Shown here: piece by piece, positions 1-9,914 of the stretch | Numbering within the stretch: position 1 is the first letter of the stretch | How the letters are laid out: each line of letters opens with the position of its first letter | Assembly: GCA_016713725.1 (NCBI GenBank) | Contig: JADJOO010000021.1 | Span: forward strand, 1 to 24,410 | Reading direction: 5' to 3' | From: Pseudomonadota bacterium | GTDB taxonomy: Bacteria; Pseudomonadota; Gammaproteobacteria; Steroidobacterales; Steroidobacteraceae | DNA: 24,410 nucleotides | Notes under the pieces: model-generated | Databases searched by the model: none | What the model saw: the letters and a program-made list of their open reading frames with translations, nothing else | Told to the model about the DNA's origin: nothing | Position numbers and translations under genes: made by a program

Positions 1-367
1 GGCGGTGGCGTGTTCGCCTGAATAAAGCCTTGGTCGGCAAGATCTACCTGGACTGCAACCAGAACCGCGTGCAGGACCACGAAGAGATGGGCGACCCCGG
101 CGTGCGCTTCTATCTGGAAGACGGCACGTACCTGGAGTCCGGATGTGGAAGGCAAATGCAGCTTCTGCGGCATCGCCCACCCCGCATGTGCTGAAGGTTG
201 ATGCCACCACGCTGCCGGTGAGGCGCGGCGCTCGGCACGCTGGATAACCGCAACGCCAGAGATCCGGACTCACTTGCTTCCTCGATCCGCGCAATGGCGA
301 GCTGCACCGCGGCGACTTTGCGATCCACAACTGCAGCGTGGAAGTGAAGCGCCAGGTCATGGATTAA
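1..367 (+). CDS. C-terminal end of SdrD/Cna-B-like repeat surface protein (5' partial, frameshifted)
   Basis: The 5' end lies outside the window. The first frame reads a Cna-B/SdrD-type motif: KALVGKIYLDCNQNRVQD, then PGVRFYLEDGTYLE. This is the usual 'vxGkVwlDxNgNgxqDxgEpGxpGVrvxLxdG' pattern of calcium-binding B-like domains in large exported repeat proteins. After about base 140 the reading moves to other frames: FCGI, then LKVDATTLPV, then NGELHRGDFAIHNCSVEVKR, ending with VMD and TAA at 365-367. At least three frame switches occur in 230 bases. Proteins of this kind carry DUF11 or B-like domains in large cell-surface adhesins. It lies 140 bases upstream of a large secreted protein and an OmpA lipoprotein on the same strand, so it is probably the first part of that surface operon. 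Family assignment is fairly secure; the exact function is unknown. Confidence 0.6.
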
Positions 368-507
368 GCCGCACCCAGGGCAGTGCGGGTCCCCGACGAG
401 GAAAAACACAATCCGTCCGCCAGAAACGCTGGACACCCGCCGCGACGATGCGCCCGCAATGGCCACGTGGTGCGGCGCCGCCTACTATGCCAATGAGAGG
501 CGCCGAA

Positions 508-3467
508 ATGAAGGTAACGCGCACTCCCTTTCTGCCGTGCTTCGCATCGGACTTGCGCTGCTGACCGGGGCCGGCCTTGCGTTGTCTGTCCTTGCGGCCG
601 AAATACCTTCACCCCTCGGCGCTGGATCGCGGCGTGGAACGCCTGCGCGGCGAGCACCTGGTGCTGCGGCTGGCCGAAAGGATCGCGTCACTGCCGACGG
701 TCAGGTCGCTTCGCGGATCACTCGGCAGGTCGTGGATGCCAGCGGCAGTCCGTGGCGCTTGACCTGCGCGTGACGGTGCAGACCTCGCGCGGGCGCATCG
801 TTACGCCGGTTAGCGGAGGCACCTTCGAGAAGAAGGGGCTTCGTCGAGGACCTCGATGGCCTTGAGCCCGGCACGCAGGTGCTGCTCAAGGTATGGCAAG
901 GGCAGATCAGCATTGCCTCGCCGGCCGAACGCGGCGAAGTGCGCGTGCAGGTCAGTTCCGGCGCGCTCAGCGAGGCAGGTGCTGTACTTCGTGCCAGGAG
1001 TGCGGCCGCTGATCGCGGTGGGGTCTGGTCGATGACCTGCTGCGTTTCACCCGTAAGCGCGCGGATGCGCAGGCGCCTGCGCGCCTTCAGCGACGGCTTG
1101 GAGCAGGGCTGCGGCAGATCGGCATTGATCGCGCGGCAGCAATGGCACGCTGCAGGCATCGGGGCGGGCCGCTTCCTGCGTTCGTGAAGGGCGCCGTGGG
1201 CGAAACGAACACCCTGCTCGCTGGCCGTCGACAGTGACGGTGGTCGCACGCGTTTCTTCCGCGACATCCAGCCCGACCAGTTCTATCCATCTATGGCGAT
1301 GAAGTCGCTGCGCGGCTTCTGATCCGCAGAGCTCGCTACGCCGCAACTACCTGCGCCTGGATCGCGAGCGCTCGTATTTCCTGTTCGGCGATTTCACCAC
1401 CGAGGATTCGGTGGGCGATATTAACACACCAGTCTCGGCATAGGCCCGTACGCTGACCGGTGGCCGCCAGCACTACGAATCCGAGCGGCTGAAGTTCGAC
1501 CTGTATGCCTCGCGCGATTCGCTGCGTCGGGTCATCGATGAGAACAGCCGGGCCGTGGCATCTCCGGGTCCGTACGTACGTCTCGAAGCGGCGCCGGCGT
1601 GCAAGGCAACGAGCAGGTGGAGCTGGTGGTGCGCGATCGCAACCAACCAACCGTGGTGCTGGAAGTGCAGCCGCTGGCGCTACTTCACGGATTACGAGTT
1701 CGAGCCCTTCTCCGGCAATCTGCTGTTCCGCCGGCCCATCCCCACGGTGGATCTGCGGCACAAAATCCGGTGTCCATCCGCGTGACTTACGAGGTGGAGC
1801 AGGGCGAGCCGACATTACTGCCACTGGTGGGCGGCGCCCGCCGTCAACGCATCGCGCACTACAGACCCGCGCGGAAGCCTTGCGCGCGATGACGATCCGC
1901 TCCCGCCTGACGACCTGGCGGCTGGCGCCAGCAGCGGAAACTCCCCCTGGGAAGACGGCGCGAAAGCGCGCGCGCGCAGACCGGCTGGCTGTTTGCGAAA
2001 CCGCGCGCCGCGTCCGCGATCTGACGCTTTCGCAGGCAGCGCTTTCGAAGGCGATGGCTGGCACAAGTGAATTCCGTCGGTGGGGCGAGCGCTTCGAAAC
2101 GCTTTTGCTGCGGGGTCAAACCAAACGCGGGCCCCGACAACCCCGCAGCGCCGCGCTGTCGCGGGGGACGCGAGGAGCTGGGCGGCAAAGCCACCTGGCG
2201 CTCGGCGGCGGCCACGGACATGACGCTCGAGGCGCTGCAGACCTCCAGTCGAACGAATTTGGGAGCCGATCGCACCGGTGCCAGCATCCTGGTCGGACAC
2301 AACTGCCGGCATGATTTTTTGCGGCTCGATATGGGCCTTTGGGAGGTACGGCAAGGACGAGGTCAATGCCGCCGCAGGCGCGACGCGCTGCCCAGCTACA
2401 CCTCGATCTACAACCTGAATCCACCCGGCTCGATCACGGGCGGGGCGTTCAGCAATGGCGCCTTCGCCAATGGCGCACTGTCCAACAACGAATTCACCAC
2501 CGCGCGGGCCAGGCTTTCCGCGCGGCTGAATCCGCGCTCCACCGGGTATGTGGAAGGCGACGTGGGCCTGGATAGCGGCGGCGCGAGCTGGTCGCCCTGA
2601 GGGCCGCATGCGGCGGGCGTTGATTACCTGGTGCACGAGCGCGCGGTGCCTGTATGCGCCATGAGCGCGCGCAGAGCCCTTGCAGGGGCGGCGATGGCCT
2701 GGGCACGGGCGAGCGGCACGAGGCTTTGACGCTGGTCGGCCTCGAGACCAGCTGGGTGCGCGATGGGCAGCTGTTCTACCGAATACCGCATGCGCGATGC
2801 CATCAATGGCCGGGATGCCGAGGCAGCGCTGGGTCTGCGCAACCTGGCGGGCGGCCAAAGAGCTGGGCGCTGTCCACTACCTCTCGGCGCCTCGAGGCGC
2901 TTGACGGCACGGCACGCAGCGCGCCACGGACGCGGGCCTCGGCGTGGAATACACGGCGAGCGAACGGCAGGCGCGCCCGCTTCGAGTTGCGCGTGACGAT
3001 CGAACGCGACAGCGCGCAGTTGAGTCCGCTCGATCGCCGCGTGAACATCGTCTCCTGGCATGGCAACTACCATCCGGTGCGCGCGCTCACCGTGTCGGGC
3101 CAGCTGGCCGGCAAGTGGGTGAACGAGGTGTTCACCGACTCGCTGGCCTCGGTGGCCAGCAGCTATCGCGCGCAGCTGGTCTCCGGTCGCGTGGTGTATG
3201 ACATCACCGAGCGCTGGGATGCCGGCGTCAGTGGCAGCGTGCTGCGCGCCGGCGACGGCGCACGCCAGTATGGCCTCGGCGTGGAGCTGCCGTGTGCTGC
3301 ACGACAACCTCTGGCTGTCGGTGGGCTACAACCTCACCGGCTTCAAAGTGACGATGATCTTGTCGACAGCGACTACAGCGCGGCGCGGCCGCGTACATCC
3401 GGCTGCTGGAGTTCGACGGCTCTTCGGTGGACGAGATTCCAGGATCAACGAACTGGTGCAGCCATGA
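508..3467 (+). CDS. Large secreted/outer-membrane protein (probable beta-barrel), many frame switches
   Basis: One locus read in pieces across all three frames. The proposed ATG at 508 is followed after one frame switch by a signal peptide (RIGLALLTGAGLALSVLAAE). Recognisable later pieces are VALDLRVTVQTSRGRIVTP near 755-815, a segment with GRTRFFRDIQPDQFYP near 1240-1290, YLRLDRERSYFLFGDFTTED near 1350-1410, VELVVRDRNQP and NPVSIRVTYEVEQGE near 1620-1810, GLSNNEFTTARARLSARL-like sequence near 2480-2530, and the strand-like stretch VSGQLAGKWVNEVF onward at 3090-3350. The end reads HDNLWLSVGYNLTGFK, then DDDLVDSDYS, then RINELVQP and TGA at 3465-3467. The alternating aromatic/polar pattern suggests a C-terminal beta-barrel. 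From memory, gammaproteobacteria carry long envelope proteins like this beside SdrD-like and OmpA genes. The TGA overlaps the ATG of the OmpA gene by 4 bases. No enzymatic motif was seen. Confidence 0.6.
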
Positions 3468-4456
3468 CCCCCAGCCCGCGCAACATCCTCCTTCCGCTGC
3501 TTGTGCTTGCCGCCTGCAGCGGCGGCCCGCAACGCCCGCCGCGGGATCTCGCCGGCGCACCGGTGCCGCAGCAGTTGCCGGTGGCCGAGCGCGGGCGCAT
3601 CACCGATGGCGCGGTGCGTCGCGACTTCAGCTACATCGAGGCCTGCGCAGCGCATCCGTGCGCTGAACGAGCGGAGGTGCCGGCCGGTGGCTGCGACTAG
3701 CCAAGGCGCAGTGCTGGCTGGAATGGTCGCTGGATGAGTACCACGACCAGGACCGCACCGGCGTCATCGAAGAGGCGGCAGGAGAATCACGCGCGCCGCG
3801 CGCCTGCGGCAATGCCACCGCCGCCTGCCTGGAAGTGAAGCTGGTCGAAGCCGGGCATGACTATCGCGAGACCGGCTGGCGTCATGCGCGACCTGCAATT
3901 ATCGAGGCCGAGCAGATGGCCGCGCAGCTCGAGCGCGAACTCACGGCTTGCCCGGCTCCTGCGGAACCGCCGCCGGTGGCCGCACCGGTGCCCGCCCCCG
4001 TTCCGGCGACAGTCGCAGAGGCAGAGGCAGATGCCGATGGCGACACCATCCCCGACAGCCGCGATCGCTGCCCGAACACACCGCCGCCGCTGCGCGTGGA
4101 TTCCAACGGCATGCGAGATCAAACAGGAGATCCGGCTGCCCGGCGTGAATCTGGCCAGCAGCTCGGCACGCTGCTCGCCGGTTCCAGTGCGGTGCTCGAC
4201 GATTGCGTCGCCACGCTGCGGCGTTAACGAGGCTTCGCATTGGAATCGCCGGCCATGCCGACGCAGCGGCGCCGACGCCTACAACCAATTGCTGTCGGCG
4301 CGCCGCGCGCAGGCCGTGCTGGATTATTTCCGCGCCGCCGGGGTTTCCAATGCACTGACCGCGCGCGGCTATGGCGAGAGCCAGCCGATTGCCGACAATG
4401 CGACCGCCGAGGGCCGGGCGCAGAATCGCCGCGTGTTGCTCAGAATCCTGGAGTAG
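3464..4456 (+). CDS. OmpA-family lipoprotein with TSP3-type acidic repeat (frameshifted)
   Basis: The ATG overlaps the stop of the preceding gene in an ATGA. The N-terminus (MTPSPRNILLPLLVLAACSG) is a lipoprotein signal with lipobox LAAC, so the protein should be lipid-anchored, probably in the outer membrane. A variable middle (about 3600-3950) has several frame switches and includes a Pro/Ala-rich linker. A thrombospondin-3-like calcium motif follows (DADGDTIPDSRDRCPNTPP, 4033-4090), then an OmpA/MotB peptidoglycan-binding domain. The domain reads FASSSARL-like sequence, then SARRAQAVLDYFRAAGVSN, then ARGYGESQPIADNAT and GRAQNRRVLLRILE before TAG at 4454-4456. NxxGRAxNRRV is the diaminopimelate-binding signature. 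With the two genes upstream this makes a surface-protein unit in which OmpA would tether the complex to the cell wall; that role is inference. Confidence 0.75.
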
Positions 4457-4458
4457 AG

Positions 4459-4709
4459 ATGCCAACCCGCAAGCCGATGATGCTGATCCACGCGGCCGCG
4501 CGTTTTCGGTTCCGCCGCCCAGGGTGAAGATCACGAGGGCAGCGACCTGGATCTGCTGGTCGAACCGGCATCCACGACGTCGCTGTTCACGCTGGCTGCT
4601 TTGCAGATTGAGGCAGAGCGTTTGCTGGGCGTATCGGTGGATGTACTGACGCCCCGGAGTCTGCCGCGCGTCGCGGGAACGGATCCTGAGAGAAGCGGTT
4701 GCCCTATGA
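4459..4709 (+). CDS. mntA: MntA-like minimal nucleotidyltransferase antitoxin (one late frame switch)
   Basis: After ATG 4459 the family sequence starts at RVFGSAAQGEDHEGSDLDLL (about 4500-4558). It holds the complete nucleotidyltransferase signature GS-X10-DXD (G-S, ten residues, D-L-D). AALQIEAERLLGVSVDVLTP follows. A frame switch near 4665 gives RERILREAVAL and TGA at 4707-4709, the normal C-terminus. About 83 codons are present against roughly 95-100 in the family, and the N-terminus before RVFGSA is about a dozen residues short, so the true start is uncertain. In characterised systems MntA transfers AMP to a tyrosine of the HEPN toxin HepT and neutralises it. Its stop overlaps the ATG of the HEPN gene by 4 bases, the usual arrangement of such operons. 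It starts 2 bases after the OmpA gene, but this looks like chance adjacency. Confidence 0.72.
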
Positions 4710-5071
4710 CGAAGGCGCATCACTGGCACGTGTGCCGGAATAACTTCAAGACATCATCGAGCGATTGACCGGGGGAGGCGCATTACGTGGCTGGTTGGAT
4801 GCCGCAGCGTTCGAGCAGGGCTCCCGCACGCAAGACGCCTGTAATCAGGGCGCTGGAGATCGTCGGTGAGGCGACCAACAAGGCACGCGTTGAGCCCCGG
4901 CCCTGCAAAGCGCGCGCCGGAAATTCCCCTGGGCGTCACGTACGGCGTACGCGCAATCGCATCGTTCACGACTACTTCGAAGTCGATTTGGATGTTGTCT
5001 GGCAGACGATCCAGCGGGACTTGCCTGTGCTGCGTCCGCAGATCGTGAAATTGCTGGCACGAGTTTCATGA
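4706..5071 (+). CDS. hepT: HepT-like HEPN ribonuclease toxin (DUF86), frameshifted
   Basis: The start ATG (4706) lies inside the antitoxin stop. The N-terminal part needs frame changes: an ARVPE-[stop]-LQDIIERL stretch at about 4728-4770, then VIRALEIVGEATNK (4841-4882), an SPALRARAPEIPW-like stretch, and finally RNRIVHDYFEVDLDVVWQTI (about 4950-5012) running to TGA at 5069-5071. The sequence RNRIVHDY is exactly the HEPN RX4HXY motif. Arg and His form the RNase site, and in characterised HepT proteins the Tyr is the target of AMPylation by MntA. About 120 codons matches the family size. Toxin and antitoxin motifs are intact although each frame is broken, so either the assembly has indels or the module is a recent pseudogene. 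Confidence 0.72.
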
Positions 5072-5666
5072 CGGACCGCCGGGCGCGTCCGCGGCATGAT
5101 TGTTGCGACGGATGGCTCGGGTCTTTCGCAATCTATCGGGACGCTGCGCCACCAAACGGCGCATTGCCGACGGTTATCTTGACGGTAAATTCTGGCGCTT
5201 TCGCGCGAGAAGTTCGCTACAGGCGGCGCTTCGCATTGCTCGTCAACAATTGAGTGGGAGTGAGGGGACTCAACTTGACTTGGTTGGTCCAATGGCGCGC
5301 AGGCAGGGTGCGGAAGTCAGCGCCTGGAATCCGGGAAATCAGGGGGTCAAACGCGGTTCGATTCCGGCTGGACCACCTCGTGCCAGCGTGGCTCAATCAT
5401 ACTGACGCAGGCACGACCCCAAGCAGCCCAGGTCGGTGGCCCACTGACGAGAATGGCTTGTGGCTGCATATCCGCTGGGACGCACGCAATCGGATGCGCC
5501 AGCTTCGAGGTTTCGCCGCGTAGCGCATCCGCCCCAGGCTTCCGGCCTCCAGCCAGCAGCCTCAGGCAGCAGCCCCCGACGGCAATCAGGGGCGTTAGAA
5601 AGTACTATCGGCCGTGTTTACGAGCGAGGTCGACTTGAACCACGGGCGCGCGAACAAGGGGTCGCA
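5072..5666 (+). other. Gene-poor interval between toxin-antitoxin pair and sulfatase
   Basis: No open frame in this 595-base stretch shows a recognisable protein pattern on either strand. It contains one tRNA-like arrangement (listed separately) and a short inverted CCCC/GGGG pair around 5574-5600. I saw no transposase, no attC site with paired core sequences and no convincing terminator. The last bases hold the ribosome-binding site AAGGGG (about 5656-5661) for the sulfatase GTG at 5667. Confidence 0.4.
5285..5375 (+). other. tRNA-like fragment (B-box plus matching acceptor strands), not a complete tRNA
   Basis: GGTTCGATTCC (5355-5365) is a perfect tRNA B-box. Counting canonically from its loop, the acceptor 3' strand should be 5369-5375, which is TGGACCA; this pairs 7 of 7 with TGGTCCA at 5285-5291. 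The overall span of 91 bases fits a long-variable-arm tRNA. Against it, only three of five T-stem pairs form (C49/C65 and G50/G64 fail), I can fold no five-base anticodon stem, and no CCA follows. It may be a decayed tRNA, a tRNA damaged by sequencing indels, or chance. Confidence 0.2.
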
Positions 5667-7165
5667 GTGAAATATCGAACCAAATGGATATCCCCTGTCG
5701 CCTTTCCTGGTCGCGGTGGCCGCGATCGTCGGCTGTGCGCCGGCGCCCGTACGCTTGCCTGAGGTGGAGGCGAGACCGCCGAACATCGTCGTCGTGCTGG
5801 TCGACGACCTGCGCTGGGACGATCTCGGCATCGAGGGCCATCCCTTCGTCGAGACCCCGGCCATCGATCGGCTGGCGCGCGAAGGCGCGCGCTTCCGCAA
5901 TGCCTTCGCCACCACACCGCTGTGCTCGCCCAGCCGCGCAACGATCCTGACCGGGCAGTACGCGCACACAAACGGCATCGTCGACAACACCGCGCGCGAC
6001 GCCGCCAGCCACCAGTTGCAGACTTTCGCGTTGCCGCTCGCCGCGGCCGGCTGGCGCACCGGCTTCAGCACATGGGCAATGACGACAGCCCGCGTCCCGG
6101 ATTCACTCGCTGGGTCGCGATGCGCGGCCAGGCGAGGCGAGCGACCCGCAGTTCAACATCGACGGCACTCACGTGCGCCAACGCGGCTACGTGACCGACT
6201 TGCTGACGGACCACGTGGTTGATTTCGTGCGGCGCGGGGGGGCAGCCCTTCACGGTAGCTTCTGGCGCACAAGGCGCTGCATCCGAACGTCGTGCAGCAC
6301 GACGACGGCAGCACGGGCGCGGTGGCAGGCCAGGCCGAGGGGGATTCGTGCCGGCGCCGCGGCACCAGGGACGTTATGCCAACGCGGTGGTGCCGCGCCG
6401 TACCAACGCCGGCCCGCCGGTGACGGGCAAGCCCGCGCTGCTGCGTGCGATCGATGGCGTTGAGCCCCTGGGGCCGGGTACCGCGACACCGGACCAGGAC
6501 GTGCGCGCCCGGCTCGAGATGCTGCTCGCAGTCGACGAGAGCCTCGCGCGGATCGTGCAGGCGCTCGAGGACAGCGGCGAGCTGGGGCGCACGGCGATCC
6601 TCTTGACCAGCGACCACGGGTATTTTTACGGCGAGCACCAGCTCAACGAGGAGCGCCGTCTCGCATACGAGGAGACGATCCGGATCCCGTTGATCGTGCG
6701 CTACCCGCCGCGGGTGGCCGCGGGCGCCACCCCGGTCGCCATGGTGCAGACAATCGACCTCGCGCCCACGATCCTCGAACTCGCGCGGGTCGCCGACCCC
6801 GTCGAGCGCCAAGGTAGATCGCTGCTACCCCTGCTGGGCGGCGACGCGGTGCCGTGGCGCCAGTCGATCCTGGTCGAATACCGCACCGACACGGTATTTC
6901 CACGCATCCGCGACATGGGCTACCAGGCGGTCCGGACGGCGCGCCACAAGTACATCCACTACCTCGAGTTGCCAGGCATGGACGAATCCTACGACCTCGA
7001 GGCGGACCCTTTACGAGATGTCGAACTCATCGGCATACCGCAAGGCCAGGCGCTGCTGCCCGCCCTGCAGGCGGAACTATCCACCTGCAGCAGCCGTCCG
7101 GATCTGTCCCGCCACCCAGGCCGGACTGCGTCCCCCGCACGCGAAGGCGGCCAGGGAAGTCATGA
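5667..7165 (+). CDS. Lipoprotein sulfatase (S1 type, CSPSR formylglycine site), frameshifted
   Basis: GTG at 5667, behind AAGGGG, begins KYRTKWISPVAF. After one switch near 5700 it continues LVAVAAIVGCAPAP, a lipoprotein signal peptide with Cys in the lipobox. The sulfatase core follows: PNIVVVLVDDLRWDDLG (metal-binding Asp pair), then CSPSRATILTGQYAHTNG (5926-5980). There Cys of C-X-P-S-R is the residue oxidised to formylglycine. Switches occur near 6060-6080 (reading a WHMGNDDSPRPGFTRW-like stretch) and at 6235-6350 (AHKALHPNVVQHDDGST). A clean stretch from about 6350 includes LTSDHGYFYGEHQLNEERR, holding the second metal-site Asp-His, and ends with DESYDLEADPLRDVELI. The C-terminus is uncertain: one frame stops at 7165 and another at 7238. 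It should hydrolyse sulfate esters, perhaps of polysaccharides, on the periplasmic or outer-membrane face. Substrate cannot be read from sequence. A formylglycine-generating or anaerobic maturase must be encoded elsewhere. Confidence 0.85.
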
Positions 7166-7308
7166 CGTACGAGCGCCGCGCATTCGAGCCGTACTCGAGC
7201 ACACCATTCCTGGTGCGCTCGAGCGTGCCTCCGACTGACGCCGACGACCGTCCTGCCCTGATCGACCGTCAGTGGCTGAGCGGTACTGTCAGTGTCGTTC
7301 GAACAGAG

Positions 7309-9625
7309 TCAGTCGAACAGCTTATTCATGCGTCCCAGGTCCAGGAACCATGTTTCGCCGTTCCAATCGTCCACACCATCGTTGTCGGTGACTACGAATG
7401 TCCGACCGTTCCGCAGGATCGCGACGCCCTCAGGTTTGTCCGTGATCCAGCCATTGCTGGCTTCGAGCCGGGGCTGCAAGTCATGGACGGACTTTTCGTC
7501 GCTGGAAACGAGCCCGTCGGCCCACGCTGTCGGAGACCTTTACCAGCGTCTTGACCTCGGCGAAGTTGCCGGTGAGATTGTCGCGTTCGAGGATCACGAA
7601 GGAGCCGTCCGGCGCGGCCGTGATCTCTGAGAGACCTACCCATGCTGCATTGGCGGGCTTGGCGGCCAGTTCCCAGGCGACGTGCGACCAGCTGCGCGCA
7701 GCAGTGTCGTAGACCCAGATTCGCGAGTGATTCGGCTCATTCGCAGCATTGAATCCGCCGGCATCGTCATCCAGGGTCTCACACCCAGGCGTGGTGTAGT
7801 CCCAGCCGCGTTGCTGGGCGACGAGCAGTTTGTAGCCTGTCGCGCCATTGCCTGCAGGCAGAACAGCAAGACCTTCGAACCCCGACCCGAGCGTCCGACG
7901 GTTCGTGCTCGCACTACGACAGGCGAGGACCTCGGCGGGCAGTGCGATCTCGGCGATGACGTTGCCGTCGACGTCTGTCTGCACCAGCAGATTTGGCTGG
8001 CTGTCGGTTGCATTGCCCTCGCTCGCGATCCAGTAGGTGCCGTCCGGTGCGATGGCGATACCCTCCGGATCATAGCCACCGCGGCCCCCGCTGATCGGCT
8101 TCGAACCGGTGATCACAGCGGGCCTGCGCGCGGCATCGATGGTGAAGATTCGACTCTCGGCATAGTAGGAATCCCAGACCGCGAGCATCCTCGGTGCGCC
8201 TCCCGGCAGCGCGACCATGCCGGACAACGCAGACCAGGCGATCGGCTGTCCCGAGGCATCGTCGGCAGACCTGATCTGTGGATACATCGCCGCGCCGTTC
8301 TCGAGGCGGTAGATCGAGATCGTCGAGCGCACGCCGAGCGGGCCGTTGTCGTCCTCACCCGATGCGAGCAAGAGGTTGCGCGACGGAATCGCGAGCAAGC
8401 CCTCGGGGCCGAGCGGCGCCGGCAGCAACTGTTTGAATTGCGGGTACACGCCGAGCTTCAGGTCGTACACGGCGACGAAGCTCCCGCGTTCGCTGCCCAC
8501 GAAGAGATAGTCCCGGTTGCCGAAACGGCCGTACTCGATGGACTCCGGCTCGGTTCCCTTGTTCTCGGAGCGTCCCTCGGGGTAGTGGCCGTGGCGTACC
8601 GCCAATCTCTCGAGCTCGTTGCCGCTGTCGAACAGCGTCTGGCCGAAGGTCGTGAAGATGGAGAAACCGCGGCTCCCGCCGAACAGGTCGCCCTCATTCG
8701 CGGTGGCGAAGATACCCGACTTGCCGAACGGACCCGGGAGCCACACAACCGCGTCCGGCTCACGCGGCACATTTGCGATCGAGTCCGTCAGGGAGATCCG
8801 GTCGTCTTCGACAGCGTCGACATTGTCGAGTGATACGCTACCGGCCGGGAAATGCCGCAGTACCCGACCCGACTTCAGATCGACGACCGCGATGTGATTG
8901 TTCTCCTGCAGGGTAACCACCGCCTCGTTGCGGCTGTTGATGTCGACGAACTCCGGTTCCGGATCCTCTGGCGCGAATCCAGCCAGACCCGTGAGGGCAA
9001 CGTCACGTCGGCTCCATGCGACGGGCGATGAGCCTTGCAGATCGATGATCGTGAGGTAGCCCGCCGGCAGCTGTGGCGGCGCACCATTGCCCAGCTCTTC
9101 GTCGCGCTCGTTTTCTATGGCTATGGCGGCATAGCGGCGGTCCGCACTGATCTTCAGGGAATCCGGCTGGCCGCCGAGATCGATCTCGTGAACGACGGTA
9201 CGGGTGGCAACATCGAGAACGACCAGCTTGCCGCTGGGATTGACGAAATCTTCGCTGGTGTTGACGGCGACGAGCACTAACTCGTTGCCGAGCACATCCA
9301 CCGAGGTCGGCTCACCGCCCACGGCGACCGTTCCAGTGGGCACGGGGCTGGTCGGATCGCTGATGTCCACAAATCCGATCTGCTTCAGTGGGCTGTCCGT
9401 GTAGACAAGGATCATGCCGTCTTTCGTCGCGGCCAGGATCTCAGAGACCGTGGAGTCAGCAAATTGCCCGGGCGCGTTGTTCAGATAGTTCGCAATCGAG
9501 CCGATGCGATTGAAGTGGCGCCCTCTTGCATCGTCATTGCCATGGGAACCGCCCGCCAGGGACAATGTCGCGGCGGCGAGTCCGAGAGCCAGCACCACGG
9601 CGGCGCGCACAGTCTTGTGAGTCAT
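7309..9625 (-). CDS. Secreted beta-propeller protein, esterase-like activity of phytase family
   Basis: ATG at 9625 starts MTHKTVRAAVVLALGLAAAT, a signal peptide. The N-terminal half has LVIVD/YncE-like propeller repeats: QIGFVDISDPTSPVPTGTVA, KLVVLDVATRTVVHEIDLGG, YLTIIDLQGSSPVAW and HIAVVDLKSGRVLRHF. The C-terminal part matches the phytase-like esterase domain: GGYDPEGIAIAPDGTYWIAS, GFEGLAVLP and NAAWVGLSEITAAPDGSFVI. One frame switch near 7525 is needed. After it comes LQPRLEASNGWITDKPEGVA, then FVVTDNDGVDDWNGETWFLD, and the stop TGA is at 7309-7311. Without the switch the protein would end falsely at 7481. The full protein is about 772 residues. It is probably exported to the periplasm or outside; the family is named from weak esterase/phytase homology and no substrate is established here. 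It converges on the sulfatase. A GGGGATT upstream of the ATG may be the ribosome-binding site. Confidence 0.85.
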
Positions 9626-9914
9626 TGCGGAATCCCCGATTAGATAGAACGACACTCCTACCGTACGAGGTCCGTGTTGTGGTTTTATGACTTGGAGCAG
9701 GAGAAGCTCGCGCTTCAGGACGCCTTCCTGTCTCGTGTGTGGTGTGCGACCGGCCCGAAAGACCGCGGGCGACGGTGAAGTCATCGCCACCCTCGGTTAA
9801 CATCTGTTCGTCATACGAAACTGTCAGCGGGCGAGGCGCCCTGCGAGAATGACCCCGGCCTGATCCGGCAGTATTTGGGTACTCGCCGGGGCATGCATGT
9901 ATCCAGGACGACGG

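Noticed and set aside
5530..5600. A possible integron attC site (GTTAGAA after a CCCC/GGGG pair)
   Set aside because: No complementary RYYYAAC core on the other side and no integrase or cassette array in the window.
7682..8833. A 383-codon open frame on the plus strand
   Set aside because: It is antisense to the well-supported propeller protein and has no recognisable motif.
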